Shown here piece by piece: positions 40,362 to 49,281 of a DNA stretch of 64,000 nt; within the stretch, counting starts at the first letter, position 1; every line of letters starts with the position of its first letter. The notes beneath the pieces were generated by a model. That model saw nothing but the letters and a program-made list of their open reading frames with translations. It was not told where the DNA came from and did not search any database. The position numbers were made by a program, and so were the translations under genes. The DNA lies in the NCBI GenBank assembly GCA_023436065.1, contig JAEZKU010000005.1, positions 1 to 64,000 on the forward strand, written 5' to 3'. This stretch comes from Bacillota bacterium. GTDB taxonomy: Bacteria > Bacillota > Clostridia > Lachnospirales > Lachnospiraceae.

Positions 40362-41564
40362 ATGAATTTATTAGATTTATTTCAGGGAATAGGGACCATG
40401 TTTATTCAGGATCCCCAGATAGTAATAGGACGTATAGTACTTATATTGTTTGGTGTTTTACTTGTGTACCTGGGAGCAAAGGAAATATTAGAGCCCTTGA
40501 TTATGATACCGATGGGACTTGGCATGTCGGCAGTCAATGCCGGAGTACTTTTTACAGGGGCAACCTCAGTAGGTAATCTTTTTATCGATCCTATGGTTTC
40601 TCAGACAGATGAATTAATGAATGTATTACAAATTGATTTCCTTCAGCCGATCTATACCTTTACCTTCAGTAATGGTTTGATTGCTTGTCTGGTATTTATG
40701 GGTATTGGTGTCATCTGTGATGTCGGCATGGTGCTGGCACATCCTTTTATCGGTATGTTTATCGCTATGTTTGCCGAACTGGGTACTGTAGCAACCTTTC
40801 CGATTGCCCGCGCTCTGGGCTTAACCAGCGGTGAAGCTGCAGCGGTTTCTATCATTGGTGGTGCAGATGGACCGATGGTTCTCTTTACCTCATTAACCCT
40901 GGCGAAGAATTTATTTGTTCCGATTACGATTGTTGCTTATCTTTACCTAAGCTTAACTTATGGTTTATATCCTTTCCTGGTAAGGTTTATGATACCCAAA
41001 AACTTAAGGGGTAAGGTAATTATTCAGAAAAACAAAAAGTCGGACCGAATTACCTCTAAGGAAAAGCTTATTTTTGCAGTAGTTGCAAATACCCTGCTGT
41101 GCTTATTGTTCCCTGTGGCAGCACCGTTGTTCTTAAGCTTCTTTATCGGTATTGCCATTCGTGAATCAGGAATAGAAAAATACATAAGATTGATTGAAGA
41201 AGTATTCCTTTATGGAGCAACCTTCTTCCTTGGTTTGATGTTAGGTGTACTTTGTGATGCAAAGACCATCCTTGATCCTAAGATTCTGGTTTTATTATTA
41301 TTAGGCTTACTCGCACTGTTACTTTCCGGAATCGGCGGTATTATCGGTGGTTATCTGGTATACTTCTTCACCAAAGGAAACTTTAATCCGACGGTCGGTA
41401 TAGCAGGTGTATCCTGTGTTCCGACGACAGCGAAGGTTTCCCAGAAAGAGGTTTCTAAGATTAATAAAATGAGTTTTGTTATGGAATATGCACTTAGTGC
41501 CAACATCTGCGGTGTCATCACAACCGCGATTTTAACAGGTATTTATATTACATTTCTTGCTTAA
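40362..41564 (+). CDS. Na+-translocating decarboxylase beta-subunit family membrane protein (OadB/GcdB-like)
   Basis: A 400-residue protein with about ten membrane segments. The pore motif GEAAAVSIIGGADGPMVLFT (family G-x-G-x-ADGP) and the later repeat GNFNPTVGIAGVSCVPTTAK (NPxxGxAGVS) identify the OadB/MmdB/GcdB family, which couples decarboxylation of a biotin-bound carboxyl group to Na+ export. No carboxyltransferase or biotin carrier gene lies nearby, so it either works with subunits encoded elsewhere or is a secondary carboxylate transporter. Divergent LysR upstream; terminator at 41589. Confidence 0.88.
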   Translation: MNLLDLFQGIGTMFIQDPQIVIGRIVLILFGVLLVYLGAKEILEPLIMIPMGLGMSAVNAGVLFTGATSVGNLFIDPMVSQTDELMNVLQIDFLQPIYTFTFSNGLIACLVFMGIGVICDVGMVLAHPFIGMFIAMFAELGTVATFPIARALGLTSGEAAAVSIIGGADGPMVLFTSLTLAKNLFVPITIVAYLYLSLTYGLYPFLVRFMIPKNLRGKVIIQKNKKSDRITSKEKLIFAVVANTLLCLLFPVAAPLFLSFFIGIAIRESGIEKYIRLIEEVFLYGATFFLGLMLGVLCDAKTILDPKILVLLLLGLLALLLSGIGGIIGGYLVYFFTKGNFNPTVGIAGVSCVPTTAKVSQKEVSKINKMSFVMEYALSANICGVITTAILTGIYITFLA

Positions 41565-41588
41565 ACCTTAGACTTGTAAGAAAGATAA

Positions 41589-41636
41589 AAGAGGCTGATG
41601 CAAATTATTCTTTGAAATTTGCATCAGCCTCTTTTT
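41589..41636. terminator. Bidirectional terminator after the OadB-like gene
   Basis: AAGAGGCTGATGCAAAT (41589-41605) pairs with ATTTGCATCAGCCTCTT (41617-41633), with A- and T-runs on either side. It ends both the OadB-like gene and the convergent SIMPL gene. Confidence 0.88.
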
Positions 41637-41642
41637 GGCCTC

Positions 41643-42278
41643 TTAATATGCAAAGGTAACGGTTACAGATGCTTCAATCCGTTGGGTTCCTGCCTCGATC
41701 GGAGTCGTAATAAGGCCCTCCCTAAAGCCAATGGTTTGAAAAGGAACCGGCATGGCTTCGTTCTCGATGATCCGTCTGGGAACCGGAACATATGTAAGAC
41801 CTAAGGTTTCTGCTATCGACTTTGCCTTATCCCAGGCATTGACGACAGCGAGATTCAGTGCTTGGAGGTAATAGGTGTAGGTGTCCGATACCTCAAAGGA
41901 AATCAGGTCAACCACGTTGGCGCCGTTACGGACTGCTGTATCGATGATCAGACCGATCTGTTCTGTTTCATCCGTCCTTATCTCCAGTATATTTCTTACG
42001 GAATAGCCTTTATCGACCCGATTGCTGTTCTCATATTCAATCAGTCTGTTAATGGTATATTGAAAGGTCTGAATGTCTTCAATTCCAAGCTGTCGCAGAG
42101 CTTGCAGGATGGCTGTACTGAGTCTGGCATTCTCCTCCTGGGCGGTAGTAAGATCACTTCCGATCGTCTCGACTCCCAGACGAAGAATGGCGATGTTCGG
42201 TTCGGCAGTCACCAGTCCTTTCCCGATCAAAGTCATGGTGTTCTCTTCACAGCAGGTGCTTGAGTTAGTATATGACAT
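41643..42278 (-). CDS. SIMPL-domain (DUF541) protein
   Basis: A 211-residue protein with the SIMPL fold: TLIGKGLVTAEPNIAILRLG, IQTFQYTINRLIEYENSNRV, VRNILEIRTDE and ASVTVTFAY at the end. There is no signal peptide (N terminus MSYTNSSTCCEEN), unlike periplasmic relatives, so it is likely cytoplasmic. Role unknown in this family; some members are linked to stress tolerance. AGGAG precedes ATG 42278. It is followed upstream by the tautomerase gene on the same strand. Confidence 0.88.
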   Translation of the reverse strand: MSYTNSSTCCEENTMTLIGKGLVTAEPNIAILRLGVETIGSDLTTAQEENARLSTAILQALRQLGIEDIQTFQYTINRLIEYENSNRVDKGYSVRNILEIRTDETEQIGLIIDTAVRNGANVVDLISFEVSDTYTYYLQALNLAVVNAWDKAKSIAETLGLTYVPVPRRIIENEAMPVPFQTIGFREGLITTPIEAGTQRIEASVTVTFAY

Positions 42279-42346
42279 GGCAATAATGCTCCTAATAAAG
42301 GATTTATCATATTATATGCCATTATTCTCCTGATATATCCGGTCTG

Positions 42347-42739
42347 TCATACATCAATTTTAAAACCCAGATTAACCTCATTCGCCGGTTTACCACCGGC
42401 AATCCCCCAATTCTCTAACGGTGGTTCATGAATTACTATTATGATATCGGTCCGCGCGATACCAAGCTCCTGCACCAAATGATCTACGATGGATTGATAC
42501 AGATTTTTCTTTGCTTCATTGCTACGACCCTTGAAGGCTGTAATCTCAATCAGAAGATAATCCTCTGACCTGTTCTCCGGATGTTCAAAGTTTTCCTTAT
42601 CAATTTCAATAATCCTCTGGTTTCTGTCATAATGCGGGATTTTAAAGCAATCCACCAGTGCCTGATGAACAACATTTAATATGGTTTTTCTATATTCGGG
42701 ACTTTTTCCTCGTAGCATCTCAATTCTTACAATTGGCAT
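42347..42739 (-). CDS. Tautomerase-superfamily protein (tautomerase_2 type)
   Basis: A 130-residue enzyme of the 4-oxalocrotonate tautomerase superfamily. Pro is residue 2 (MPIVRIEMLRGKSPEYRKTI), which becomes the N-terminal catalytic base after Met removal. Length and the C-terminal part (IIIVIHEPPLENWGIAGGKP) match the fused double-unit type related to malonate semialdehyde decarboxylase. The substrate is unknown. RBS AGGAGGT precedes the start. Same strand as the SIMPL gene, 68 bases apart. Confidence 0.9.
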   Translation of the reverse strand: MPIVRIEMLRGKSPEYRKTILNVVHQALVDCFKIPHYDRNQRIIEIDKENFEHPENRSEDYLLIEITAFKGRSNEAKKNLYQSIVDHLVQELGIARTDIIIVIHEPPLENWGIAGGKPANEVNLGFKIDV

Positions 42740-42910
42740 AGGTACCTCCTGATCATGTTATTAGGTGAAAATTTTTAACATTATACCACCCATTAATAAC
42801 CATGTAAAGAAATAAATGGAAGAAATAGTAGTATTTTATTAGGAATAGGCTATAATAGAAACAGTATTGACCTTATCAACCACATCAATTTATTATCGGA
42901 GTTAAGAGGT

Positions 42911-43741
42911 ATGAAAGATAAAAGGTACAAAATATGGAATATGCGGATTCTATCGGCCGTCATTCTTATTATTTTTTGTCTTTGGCAGAATAATGATATC
43001 GTAGTCTCAGATTATATCTATAAAACCAAGGAAATTGGAAGGGCACTGGATGGTTTCAGGATTATACAGATTTCAGACCTGCACAATAAGGAATTCGGCA
43101 AAAAAAGTAGCAGATTACTGAAGGTTCTGGCAAAAGCGAAGCCGGATATCATAGTGATTACAGGTGATCTGGTAGATCGGCGCAGGACGGACATCAAAGC
43201 TGCTTTGGAGTTTATTAAAAGGGCATCTGAGCTTGCCCCGATTTACTATGTCACAGGAAACCATGAATACTCCCTGGATCGCTGGGAATGGGACAGCTTA
43301 ATGGATGGACTAAAGAAGTATCAGGTAAGAATATTGGATAACCGTATCGTTCACCTGGAGAAGAATAGGGATGGGGGCTTTTATCTCATGGGTCTAAGTG
43401 AGGGGAATCAGGCGGATGATACCCTGAAAACCTTGTGCTCCCATGCGGAGGCTGATAAACTTCAGATTGTGCTTACTCACGAACCGCAATATATCGATAG
43501 CTACAGGCAATCAGATGCCGATATTATTTTCGCCGGACACGCACATGGGGGTCAATTTCGACTTCCTATCCTCGGTGGTCTCATCGCTCCGGGGCAAGGC
43601 ATATTTCCAAAGTATACTTCCGGGGCCCACAGGGCCGGGCATACGACTCTGATTATCAGCAGGGGCCTGGGGAACAGCGTCGTGCCGATCAGATTATTTA
43701 ACAGGCCTGAGGTTGTGACTGTAACACTCAGAAGATCATAA
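42911..43741 (+). CDS. Membrane-anchored metallophosphoesterase (YkuE-like)
   Basis: A 276-residue calcineurin-type phosphoesterase with one N-terminal membrane segment (ILSAVILIIFCLWQ). Metal-binding motifs are all present: ISDLHNKEFG, VITGDLVDRR, YYVTGNHEYS, IVLTHEPQYI and FAGHAHGGQFRLP. Such proteins hydrolyse phosphate esters at the membrane, for example UDP-sugar lipid precursors, but the substrate is not defined here. The ATG at 42911 follows GGAGTTAAGAGGT. Convergent with the YoaP-type gene. Confidence 0.92.
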   Translation: MKDKRYKIWNMRILSAVILIIFCLWQNNDIVVSDYIYKTKEIGRALDGFRIIQISDLHNKEFGKKSSRLLKVLAKAKPDIIVITGDLVDRRRTDIKAALEFIKRASELAPIYYVTGNHEYSLDRWEWDSLMDGLKKYQVRILDNRIVHLEKNRDGGFYLMGLSEGNQADDTLKTLCSHAEADKLQIVLTHEPQYIDSYRQSDADIIFAGHAHGGQFRLPILGGLIAPGQGIFPKYTSGAHRAGHTTLIISRGLGNSVVPIRLFNRPEVVTVTLRRS

Positions 43742-43754
43742 TCAGAGTATTTGA

Positions 43755-44504
43755 TTATTGCTCCAGTAATTTTTTCAAATGACCTTCGTTCAGTAAATGA
43801 AGGGTCTTAAATTTACCCTGGTAGAAGACCGCCCAGTTGTTAAATACACAGGGAACTGCCTTGGCTTTCTCAAGGCTGTCTACCTTGATTAAATCCACAG
43901 GAATATGATTAAGCTCGCAAAAGCTTTCGATCTGCTCAATACAGTTGGGGATGTAGGGACATTGCAATCCATAGTAAATGGTCAGCTTTGGACTGTAGAT
44001 GGCTTGCTTTTTGGCTGCCTCAGAAAAATGTGGCTGTGTTTGATCAAAGGATAAGGAGAGCAGTTCATACTCATCGCCTATCGTATCGACTGTCTCAAAG
44101 CCGTATTTCTGCAAGAACCTTTTATCGGACAGGAAGGGCTTTTTCTTGGTGGAACTGATGGTACACACTCCGGACTTGCCCCTGGATTTTGCATCTGCAA
44201 TGCAATATTCCAGAAGCTCACTGCCATATCCCAGATTCTTAAAGCTACCGGATACCCACAGACAGTAGATATAGATAAAATTCGCTCCCTCAATCGGAGT
44301 CCAGGCAGTCTCCAGAGGGGAATATTCAATAAACACCTTGCCCTTTGCAATCAGTTTACGAAAGACGTGTCCCTCCTCCAACCGATCTGAAAGCCAGGAC
44401 CTCTTGATATCTACGCCGCATTGATGTTTCTTGTCAGCAATAGCACAGCATAGATGCTCATCTCTAATATTTTCTTCTGTTATATTCAGGAAACTGCTTT
44501 CCAT
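43755..44504 (-). CDS. GNAT acetyltransferase with C-terminal YoaP domain
   Basis: A 249-residue two-domain protein. The N-terminal GNAT fold has FIYIYCLWVSGSFKNLGYGS (acetyl-CoA loop N-L-G-Y-G-S). The last ~80 residues form a thioredoxin-like YoaP domain with a CPYIPNC motif (YGLQCPYIPNCIEQIESFCE). The Cys pair C-x5-C differs from a normal thioredoxin C-x2-C. The substrate is unknown. GGGAGG precedes ATG 44504. Confidence 0.88.
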   Translation of the reverse strand: MESSFLNITEENIRDEHLCCAIADKKHQCGVDIKRSWLSDRLEEGHVFRKLIAKGKVFIEYSPLETAWTPIEGANFIYIYCLWVSGSFKNLGYGSELLEYCIADAKSRGKSGVCTISSTKKKPFLSDKRFLQKYGFETVDTIGDEYELLSLSFDQTQPHFSEAAKKQAIYSPKLTIYYGLQCPYIPNCIEQIESFCELNHIPVDLIKVDSLEKAKAVPCVFNNWAVFYQGKFKTLHLLNEGHLKKLLEQ

Positions 44505-44863
44505 CCACTAACCTCCCTGCATGATAATTTCCCTTTCCTCTCAATTATATAGTAAATAATCTGACATAGGTACGTCATATTTCATATCTGAAAATCCATT
44601 GAAATCTTTCTTCATTATACATAACAGAGTGTAGCCTCATATAGTTCAAGTGATAATTATTCCTTATTTCTTATTGATCGTTACATTAATTTCATTTCAT
44701 GTCGAAATAAGTTCATTTTGTGCTGCAAATATTTTTTTGGGAAATTTTATGATAATGTAAGTATAAAGGAATATTCAGTAATGGATATCTGAGGAAAACA
44801 GGTAGGCTTCAGATACTATTCAATACAAAAATGATACATAAGAGTTAAGGAGGCAGACAACAA
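44505..44863. promoter_or_regulatory. Control region of the secreted CAP-protein gene
   Basis: A 359-base AT-rich gap between divergent genes. The one structure I see is a small hairpin TATCTGA (44786-44792) with TCAGATA (44809-44815), about 50 bases before the start. Its loop GGAAAACAGGTAGGC did not match any riboswitch class I know. Confidence 0.4.
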
Positions 44864-46873
44864 GTGAGAAAGAAAATAATGAGTATACTGCTGGTACTGT
44901 GCATAGTACTTAGTGTATGTCCTACCACAGTATTAGCCGCTAACAAGAGTAAAGCAAAGACAACAACGGCCAGTAAGGCAGTGATTGCCGAAGGCTGGTA
45001 CAAAATCCGTATCATGGACAGCTATGTAAATATCGCATCAAACGGCGGTGCGGAACTTAGGAAAGCTGATATTGTATCAATGTACTATGTAGAACACATC
45101 AAGGATAATAAGTACGCGATCATGACTTTGAAGGGCAAATATCTTGGTGTGTCGGGAAAAGTAAAGGACGGTTTAAAGGTAAAAGAAGTAAGCAAGCAAT
45201 ATCCATGGACATTCCGTTTGGAAAATAGTGATACTTTCAGCATACGCCCCGCCAAACACACGAAAATGCTACTCAGTGCGGCAGGGAAGAAAAATAAAGA
45301 TGGTACTTTGCTGGTTTTACAGACAAATAAGGCCAAGGATGCTCCAAATTATGCTGAATTCGAGTTTGTTTCGCTATTCAAAGACTTAATAAATATGATA
45401 ACTCAGCCAACTGTAACACCGAAGCCGACTGTGACACCGAAGCCGACTGTAACACCGAAGCCGACTGTAACACCGAAACCGACTGCAGCACCAACTGTAA
45501 CGCAAACCCCGAATGTAACACCCAGGCCAACTGTAACACCGAAGCCAACCGCAACACCTTGGTCAGCTGTAACACCAATACCAAATACAACACCTCAGCC
45601 GAGTAAAGTGTATACTGCTTCTGATCCAAGTATAACGAGTATTAGTAAAGGTTTTTCTTCGTTTGATGCTGCGGGAAACAGGGTTAGCAAATTTACTGAA
45701 GGATACGAGCTGGTTATTACCTCGAATATTCAAAAGATAGATGATTATGCCATTTACAATGATTCGATAGGCAGTTTTACTGTGGAGAATAACCCTAATT
45801 TTACCACGGTTGACGGAGTATTGTTTAGTAAGGATATGACCAAACTGGTTGCTTACCCGGGAAGTAAAAAGGATAATACATATTATGTTCCCGATAGTGT
45901 TACGGAGATCGCAACCGGTGCTTTCGGATATTCTCATTATCTGAAAGAAATACATTTTGGATCAAATCTGAAGGAGATTGGAGTTGATGCTTTCCGAGGA
46001 TGCCATTTTTCGGAAGTTGTGATTCCGGATAGTGTCACATATATTTTTGGATGTGCATTTAACGATATAAAAGAATTGAGAAAAATAACGATACCTTCGA
46101 GTACTTTTATTGTTAATAATATTATAGATGGCTCATCTGGAAATGTTATTATTTACGGTGATTATGGCTCACATGCAGAGAAACTTGCGAAAACCTATGG
46201 CTACGAATTTGTTGGCAATGATAACTTAGGAGGGTTCACAAATATTAAATTAAAGCAAACGGAGCTTGAGGCAGGACTTTCAGGTCGCTTCGGGGAATTA
46301 GTAACTTCCGAAGGTACGTGGGCGTTCTACGGTAGCTACATTAAATTCCTTGCGGTATTTTATGTAGATGGCAAAGCTTCATTCTTATACACGAACAATG
46401 TGTCCACTTACAAAGGGGACGGATTGGTTTACACGGATGCAAACAACGGCAACATGAAATATGCTGCTTCAATTGGTGCACTTCCATTTTTTGCTGAAGC
46501 TACCACCGAGCGTCTCATTTTTGAGTTTACCAATGCCTTCCGTGGCTTGAACGGCTTACCCGCGTTAAGATGGAATGATACGCTTGCGACTGCTGCCCGC
46601 TCCCACAGTCTTGATATGGCGAACAGGGGCTTTTTCAATCATATTAATCCGGACAGTAAAGATCCAAGTGCCAGAATAACTGACGCAGGATATCATTGGA
46701 CATCATGCGCAGAAAATATCGCCAAGATGTACCCGGTTTTTGATGCTGTTGAAGTGGTGGACGGTTGGATTAATTCATCCGGTCATCGTAAAAATATGCT
46801 TACTACACTTTGTGACGAACTTGGTGTAGGTGTGTCAGGTATTTACGGTACACAAAACTTTGGTAAGCAATAA
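44864..46873 (+). CDS. Secreted multidomain protein: beta-trefoil-like, Pro/Thr linker, LRR_5 and CAP domain
   Basis: A 669-residue exported protein. Residues 1-26 are a signal peptide ending in VLA-A. Then comes a ~140-residue beta-rich domain (GWYKIRIMDSYVNIASNGGA) resembling ricin-type trefoils. Residues ~180-245 are a Pro/Thr linker of PTVTPK repeats. A BspA-like LRR_5 region follows (VPDSVTEIATGAFGYSHYLK; VIPDSVTYIFGCAF). The last ~125 residues are a CAP/SCP domain with FNHINPDSKDP, CAENIA and SSGHRKNML. GTG 44864 is the start, ten bases after AAGGAGG. Likely cell-surface or extracellular; CAP domains in clostridia occur in spore and surface proteins. Function unproven. Confidence 0.88.
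   Translation: MRKKIMSILLVLCIVLSVCPTTVLAANKSKAKTTTASKAVIAEGWYKIRIMDSYVNIASNGGAELRKADIVSMYYVEHIKDNKYAIMTLKGKYLGVSGKVKDGLKVKEVSKQYPWTFRLENSDTFSIRPAKHTKMLLSAAGKKNKDGTLLVLQTNKAKDAPNYAEFEFVSLFKDLINMITQPTVTPKPTVTPKPTVTPKPTVTPKPTAAPTVTQTPNVTPRPTVTPKPTATPWSAVTPIPNTTPQPSKVYTASDPSITSISKGFSSFDAAGNRVSKFTEGYELVITSNIQKIDDYAIYNDSIGSFTVENNPNFTTVDGVLFSKDMTKLVAYPGSKKDNTYYVPDSVTEIATGAFGYSHYLKEIHFGSNLKEIGVDAFRGCHFSEVVIPDSVTYIFGCAFNDIKELRKITIPSSTFIVNNIIDGSSGNVIIYGDYGSHAEKLAKTYGYEFVGNDNLGGFTNIKLKQTELEAGLSGRFGELVTSEGTWAFYGSYIKFLAVFYVDGKASFLYTNNVSTYKGDGLVYTDANNGNMKYAASIGALPFFAEATTERLIFEFTNAFRGLNGLPALRWNDTLATAARSHSLDMANRGFFNHINPDSKDPSARITDAGYHWTSCAENIAKMYPVFDAVEVVDGWINSSGHRKNMLTTLCDELGVGVSGIYGTQNFGKQ
45409..45555 (+). 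repeat. 18-bp tandem coding repeats (PTVTPK linker)
   Basis: Near-identical 18-base units encoding P-T-V-T-P-K occur at least four times in a row from about 45409, then degenerate copies to about 45555. They form an extended Pro/Thr linker and are prone to length change. This is a coding repeat, not CRISPR. Confidence 0.8.
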
Positions 46874-46881
46874 ATTGTTGT

Positions 46882-46917
46882 AAAGGAGCCCGTCGATTTT
46901 CCTGACGGACTCCTTTT
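46882..46917 (+). terminator. Terminator after the CAP-protein gene
   Basis: AAAGGAG and CCGTC (46882-46894) pair with GACGG and CTCCTTT (46904-46916) with one bulge on each side, ending in TTTT. Confidence 0.82.
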
Positions 46918-47071
46918 ACTCTTAACCCCCTGCCGGAGTACCAAAATAATGAAATAACCGAAATGATATTGACATACGTTTCGAAGAATTTTATCATTAT
47001 TCTATCAGTTACGACTTATTCTGAGTTATATGAATCAGTTTACTTATAGAAAGCAACAGGGGGTCAGGCAA

Positions 47072-47914
47072 ATGGATCATAATACAGAGGAATTGAAATT
47101 CTGGTATTATATTGATAATGGGGAGGTCACGGGACCTTTTTCAGAAGAAGAAATGAAGGCACTATATCAGCAGCATATCATAGAGGACAATACCGAGGTG
47201 TGGAAGAGTGGTATGTCAGATTGGGTTGAACTCAGCACTACGGAGCTATCAAAGAAGGAGGATTTGAAGCAGCAGCCGAGGAAAAATGAGATTAATCATG
47301 CCATGCCCTGGATCCTGACATTCTTGCCGGTGCTTTTTGCAGGTGCGATCAGTAGAAAAAGTCTGCCGTTACTGATTATTTTGCTGATCATTCATTGCGC
47401 CATCGGTATCATGGATTCCGGCATTCTGATAAAGGAAGGAAAAGCGAAGAAAACAATCATATTATGGGCTTTGCTATTGCCGCCGGTGTACCTTGTAATC
47501 AGAGCCGGATTATTGAAAACCAGAAAAGCAGGTGCTGCCATCTGGTGCCTTTTCTTTGCGTTTGAACTATTTGTCTGTACGACGGTCTTTGATATCCCTG
47601 CTTTACTGCAGCCTCAAATGAGTGAAACGGTTACCGAGCCTGAGGTGATGACTGAAGCCGGTGGTATCACGGTGGACGACTTTGTGAAAGCCTATATCAG
47701 AAGTCCGAAATATGAGATTCAGGACAAAGAAGAGGGTAAGACCCTCTTTACAATCAGTGGAACGATGGATTATGAAGGTAATGAGGCAGCTGTAACTGTA
47801 TTCTTTCAGGTTGAAGAGGACGGCTCCGTACATTTTAAGGAAATGAAAGTAAACGGGATAAGCGGGAAGGCTGAGCTATACTATAGTTTGGTGGAGGAAT
47901 TAAAAGTAAAATAG
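47072..47914 (+). CDS. GYF_2-domain membrane protein of unknown function
   Basis: A 280-residue protein. The N-terminal ~55 residues form a GYF_2 (DUF4339) domain with WYYIDNGEVTGPFSEEEMKA and VWKSGMSDWVELSTTE, which binds proline-rich or other peptides. Four or so hydrophobic segments follow (ILTFLPVLFAGAI, LPLLIILLIIHCAIGI, TIILWALLLPPVYLVI, IWCLFFAFELFVCTTV). The C-terminal ~80 residues are a soluble alpha/beta domain. ATG 47072 is preceded by AGGGGG; an earlier ATG at 47030 lacks a signal. Role unknown. Confidence 0.82.
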   Translation: MDHNTEELKFWYYIDNGEVTGPFSEEEMKALYQQHIIEDNTEVWKSGMSDWVELSTTELSKKEDLKQQPRKNEINHAMPWILTFLPVLFAGAISRKSLPLLIILLIIHCAIGIMDSGILIKEGKAKKTIILWALLLPPVYLVIRAGLLKTRKAGAAIWCLFFAFELFVCTTVFDIPALLQPQMSETVTEPEVMTEAGGITVDDFVKAYIRSPKYEIQDKEEGKTLFTISGTMDYEGNEAAVTVFFQVEEDGSVHFKEMKVNGISGKAELYYSLVEELKVK

Positions 47915-47949
47915 AATGAATTAATTAGAAAATTTAATTAATTTAATCA

Positions 47950-47978
47950 TTGATTTTCTTCGTCTCCGGTACTATAAT
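47950..47978 (+). promoter_or_regulatory. Promoter of the Ca2+/H+ exchanger gene
   Basis: TTGATT (47950-47955), 17-base spacer, TATAAT (47973-47978), about 80 bases before the start at 48061. Confidence 0.65.
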
Positions 47979-48060
47979 TGCGATATTATTGTGATTTTAT
48001 GTTACCACAATTAATTAGATTAATATATTACCATAGAAAGCTTATTGAGGAGACCGAAAG

Positions 48061-49107
48061 ATGAAGTACATTAAAATTTTACTTCTTTGCATTCCGTTTA
48101 CGATTGCAGGATATTTCCTGAAGTGGAATGCTACAATTATGTTCTTTTTAACCTGTGCAGCTATCGTACCGTTGGCGGGCTACTTGGGTGAAGCCACAGA
48201 AGAAATTGCTACTTATACAGGGCCGAAGCTGGGTGGCTTTTTAAATGCTACCTTTGGAAATGCGACAGAGCTGATCATCAGCTTTTTTGCAATTAAGGCA
48301 GGGTTATTTGACGTTGTTAAGGCGTCACTGGCCGGTTCTGTACTTGGAAATATCCTTCTGGTATTAGGCTGTAGTATTTTTGTTGGCGGCTTAAAGCATA
48401 AGGAATTAAAATACGATTCACAGCTTGGCACCTTCACGGCAACCATGCTGCTGTTTGCGGTAATCGGATTATCGCTTCCTGCAGTTTTTACCTGGGGAAA
48501 GTCAGAAGAGCTGCTTACCTCCGAATATGAGAGTCTGAGTTATATTATTGCGGTAATTCTGTTGGTCATTTATGTAATCGGTATGATATACTCCTTTAAG
48601 ACACAGAAGGACTTATATGGTGTGGAGCATGCAGAGGATGTGGAAGCAAATTGGTCCCTACCCTTCAGCATCACAGTGCTTGCTGTTGCGACGGTACTGA
48701 TTGCTATCGAATCTGAGCTTTTAGTTGATAGTATCGAGCCTATGACACAAGCAGCTCATATCCCTGAGATGTTCGTCGGTATTATCTTAATTCCTATTGT
48801 CGGTAATGCCGCTGAGCATACCACTGCCATCATCATGGGAATCAAGAACAAGCTGGATATCTCAATAGAGATCGCGGTGGGCTCCAGTCTGCAGATCGCT
48901 TTATTTGTTATTCCTGCATCGGTATTAATCAGCTTACTCTATTCACCAATGAGCATTGTGTTTAAACCGATTGAATTATTCCTATTCGGTGCCAGTGTAT
49001 TAATCGCCAATCAGGTAGTAAAGGCCGGGCGGTCGAACTGGATGGAGGGTTTGAAGCTGATGAGTGTATACCTGATCGCGGCAATCGGCTTCTACATCGT
49101 AGGGTAA
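48061..49107 (+). CDS. cax: Calcium/proton exchanger (CaCA family, Cax type)
   Basis: A 348-residue membrane antiporter with about eleven helices. Two inverted alpha repeats are visible: GGFLNATFGNATELIISFFA in the first half and VGNAAEHTTAIIMGIKNKLD in the second, both with the GN-x-x-E core that binds Ca2+. An acidic loop (EHAEDVEANW) lies between halves. It would extrude Ca2+ in exchange for H+. GAGGAGACC precedes ATG 48061, and it has its own promoter and a strong terminator-like palindrome downstream. Confidence 0.93.
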   Translation: MKYIKILLLCIPFTIAGYFLKWNATIMFFLTCAAIVPLAGYLGEATEEIATYTGPKLGGFLNATFGNATELIISFFAIKAGLFDVVKASLAGSVLGNILLVLGCSIFVGGLKHKELKYDSQLGTFTATMLLFAVIGLSLPAVFTWGKSEELLTSEYESLSYIIAVILLVIYVIGMIYSFKTQKDLYGVEHAEDVEANWSLPFSITVLAVATVLIAIESELLVDSIEPMTQAAHIPEMFVGIILIPIVGNAAEHTTAIIMGIKNKLDISIEIAVGSSLQIALFVIPASVLISLLYSPMSIVFKPIELFLFGASVLIANQVVKAGRSNWMEGLKLMSVYLIAAIGFYIVG

Positions 49108-49171
49108 TGCCTGATCGTGCCTTCAGTCCGCTTGGCAGAACGGTTATGTAATGGATCATCCATAAACGAAT

Positions 49172-49269
49172 AAAAGTATAATAGAGACAGCCAGTAATTC
49201 TCTGCAACGCTAACAGTCAAGCAGATTAGGAGAGTACGTAATTGGTGTCTGTCTCCATTATACTTTTTT
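49172..49269. terminator. Long palindrome between the exchanger gene and GH2 gene
   Basis: AAAAGTATAATAGAGACAG (49172-49190) pairs with CTGTCTCCATTATACTTTT (49249-49267) with one mismatch, followed by TTT. Inner arms around 49193-49205 and 49230-49243 (TAATT on both sides) extend the pairing. It works as a bidirectional terminator between convergent genes; its size resembles palindromic repeats A-C but the sequence is different. Confidence 0.7.
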
Positions 49270-49281
49270 TATTGTACTTTT

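Noticed and set aside
44720..44863. c-di-GMP riboswitch before the CAP-protein gene
   Set aside because: Clostridial surface genes often have one, but neither the GEMM-I nor the class II core motifs can be found here; only a 7-bp hairpin is seen.
45409..45555. Tandem 18-bp repeats as a possible CRISPR array
   Set aside because: There are no spacers, the units are contiguous and in frame, and they encode a Pro/Thr linker.
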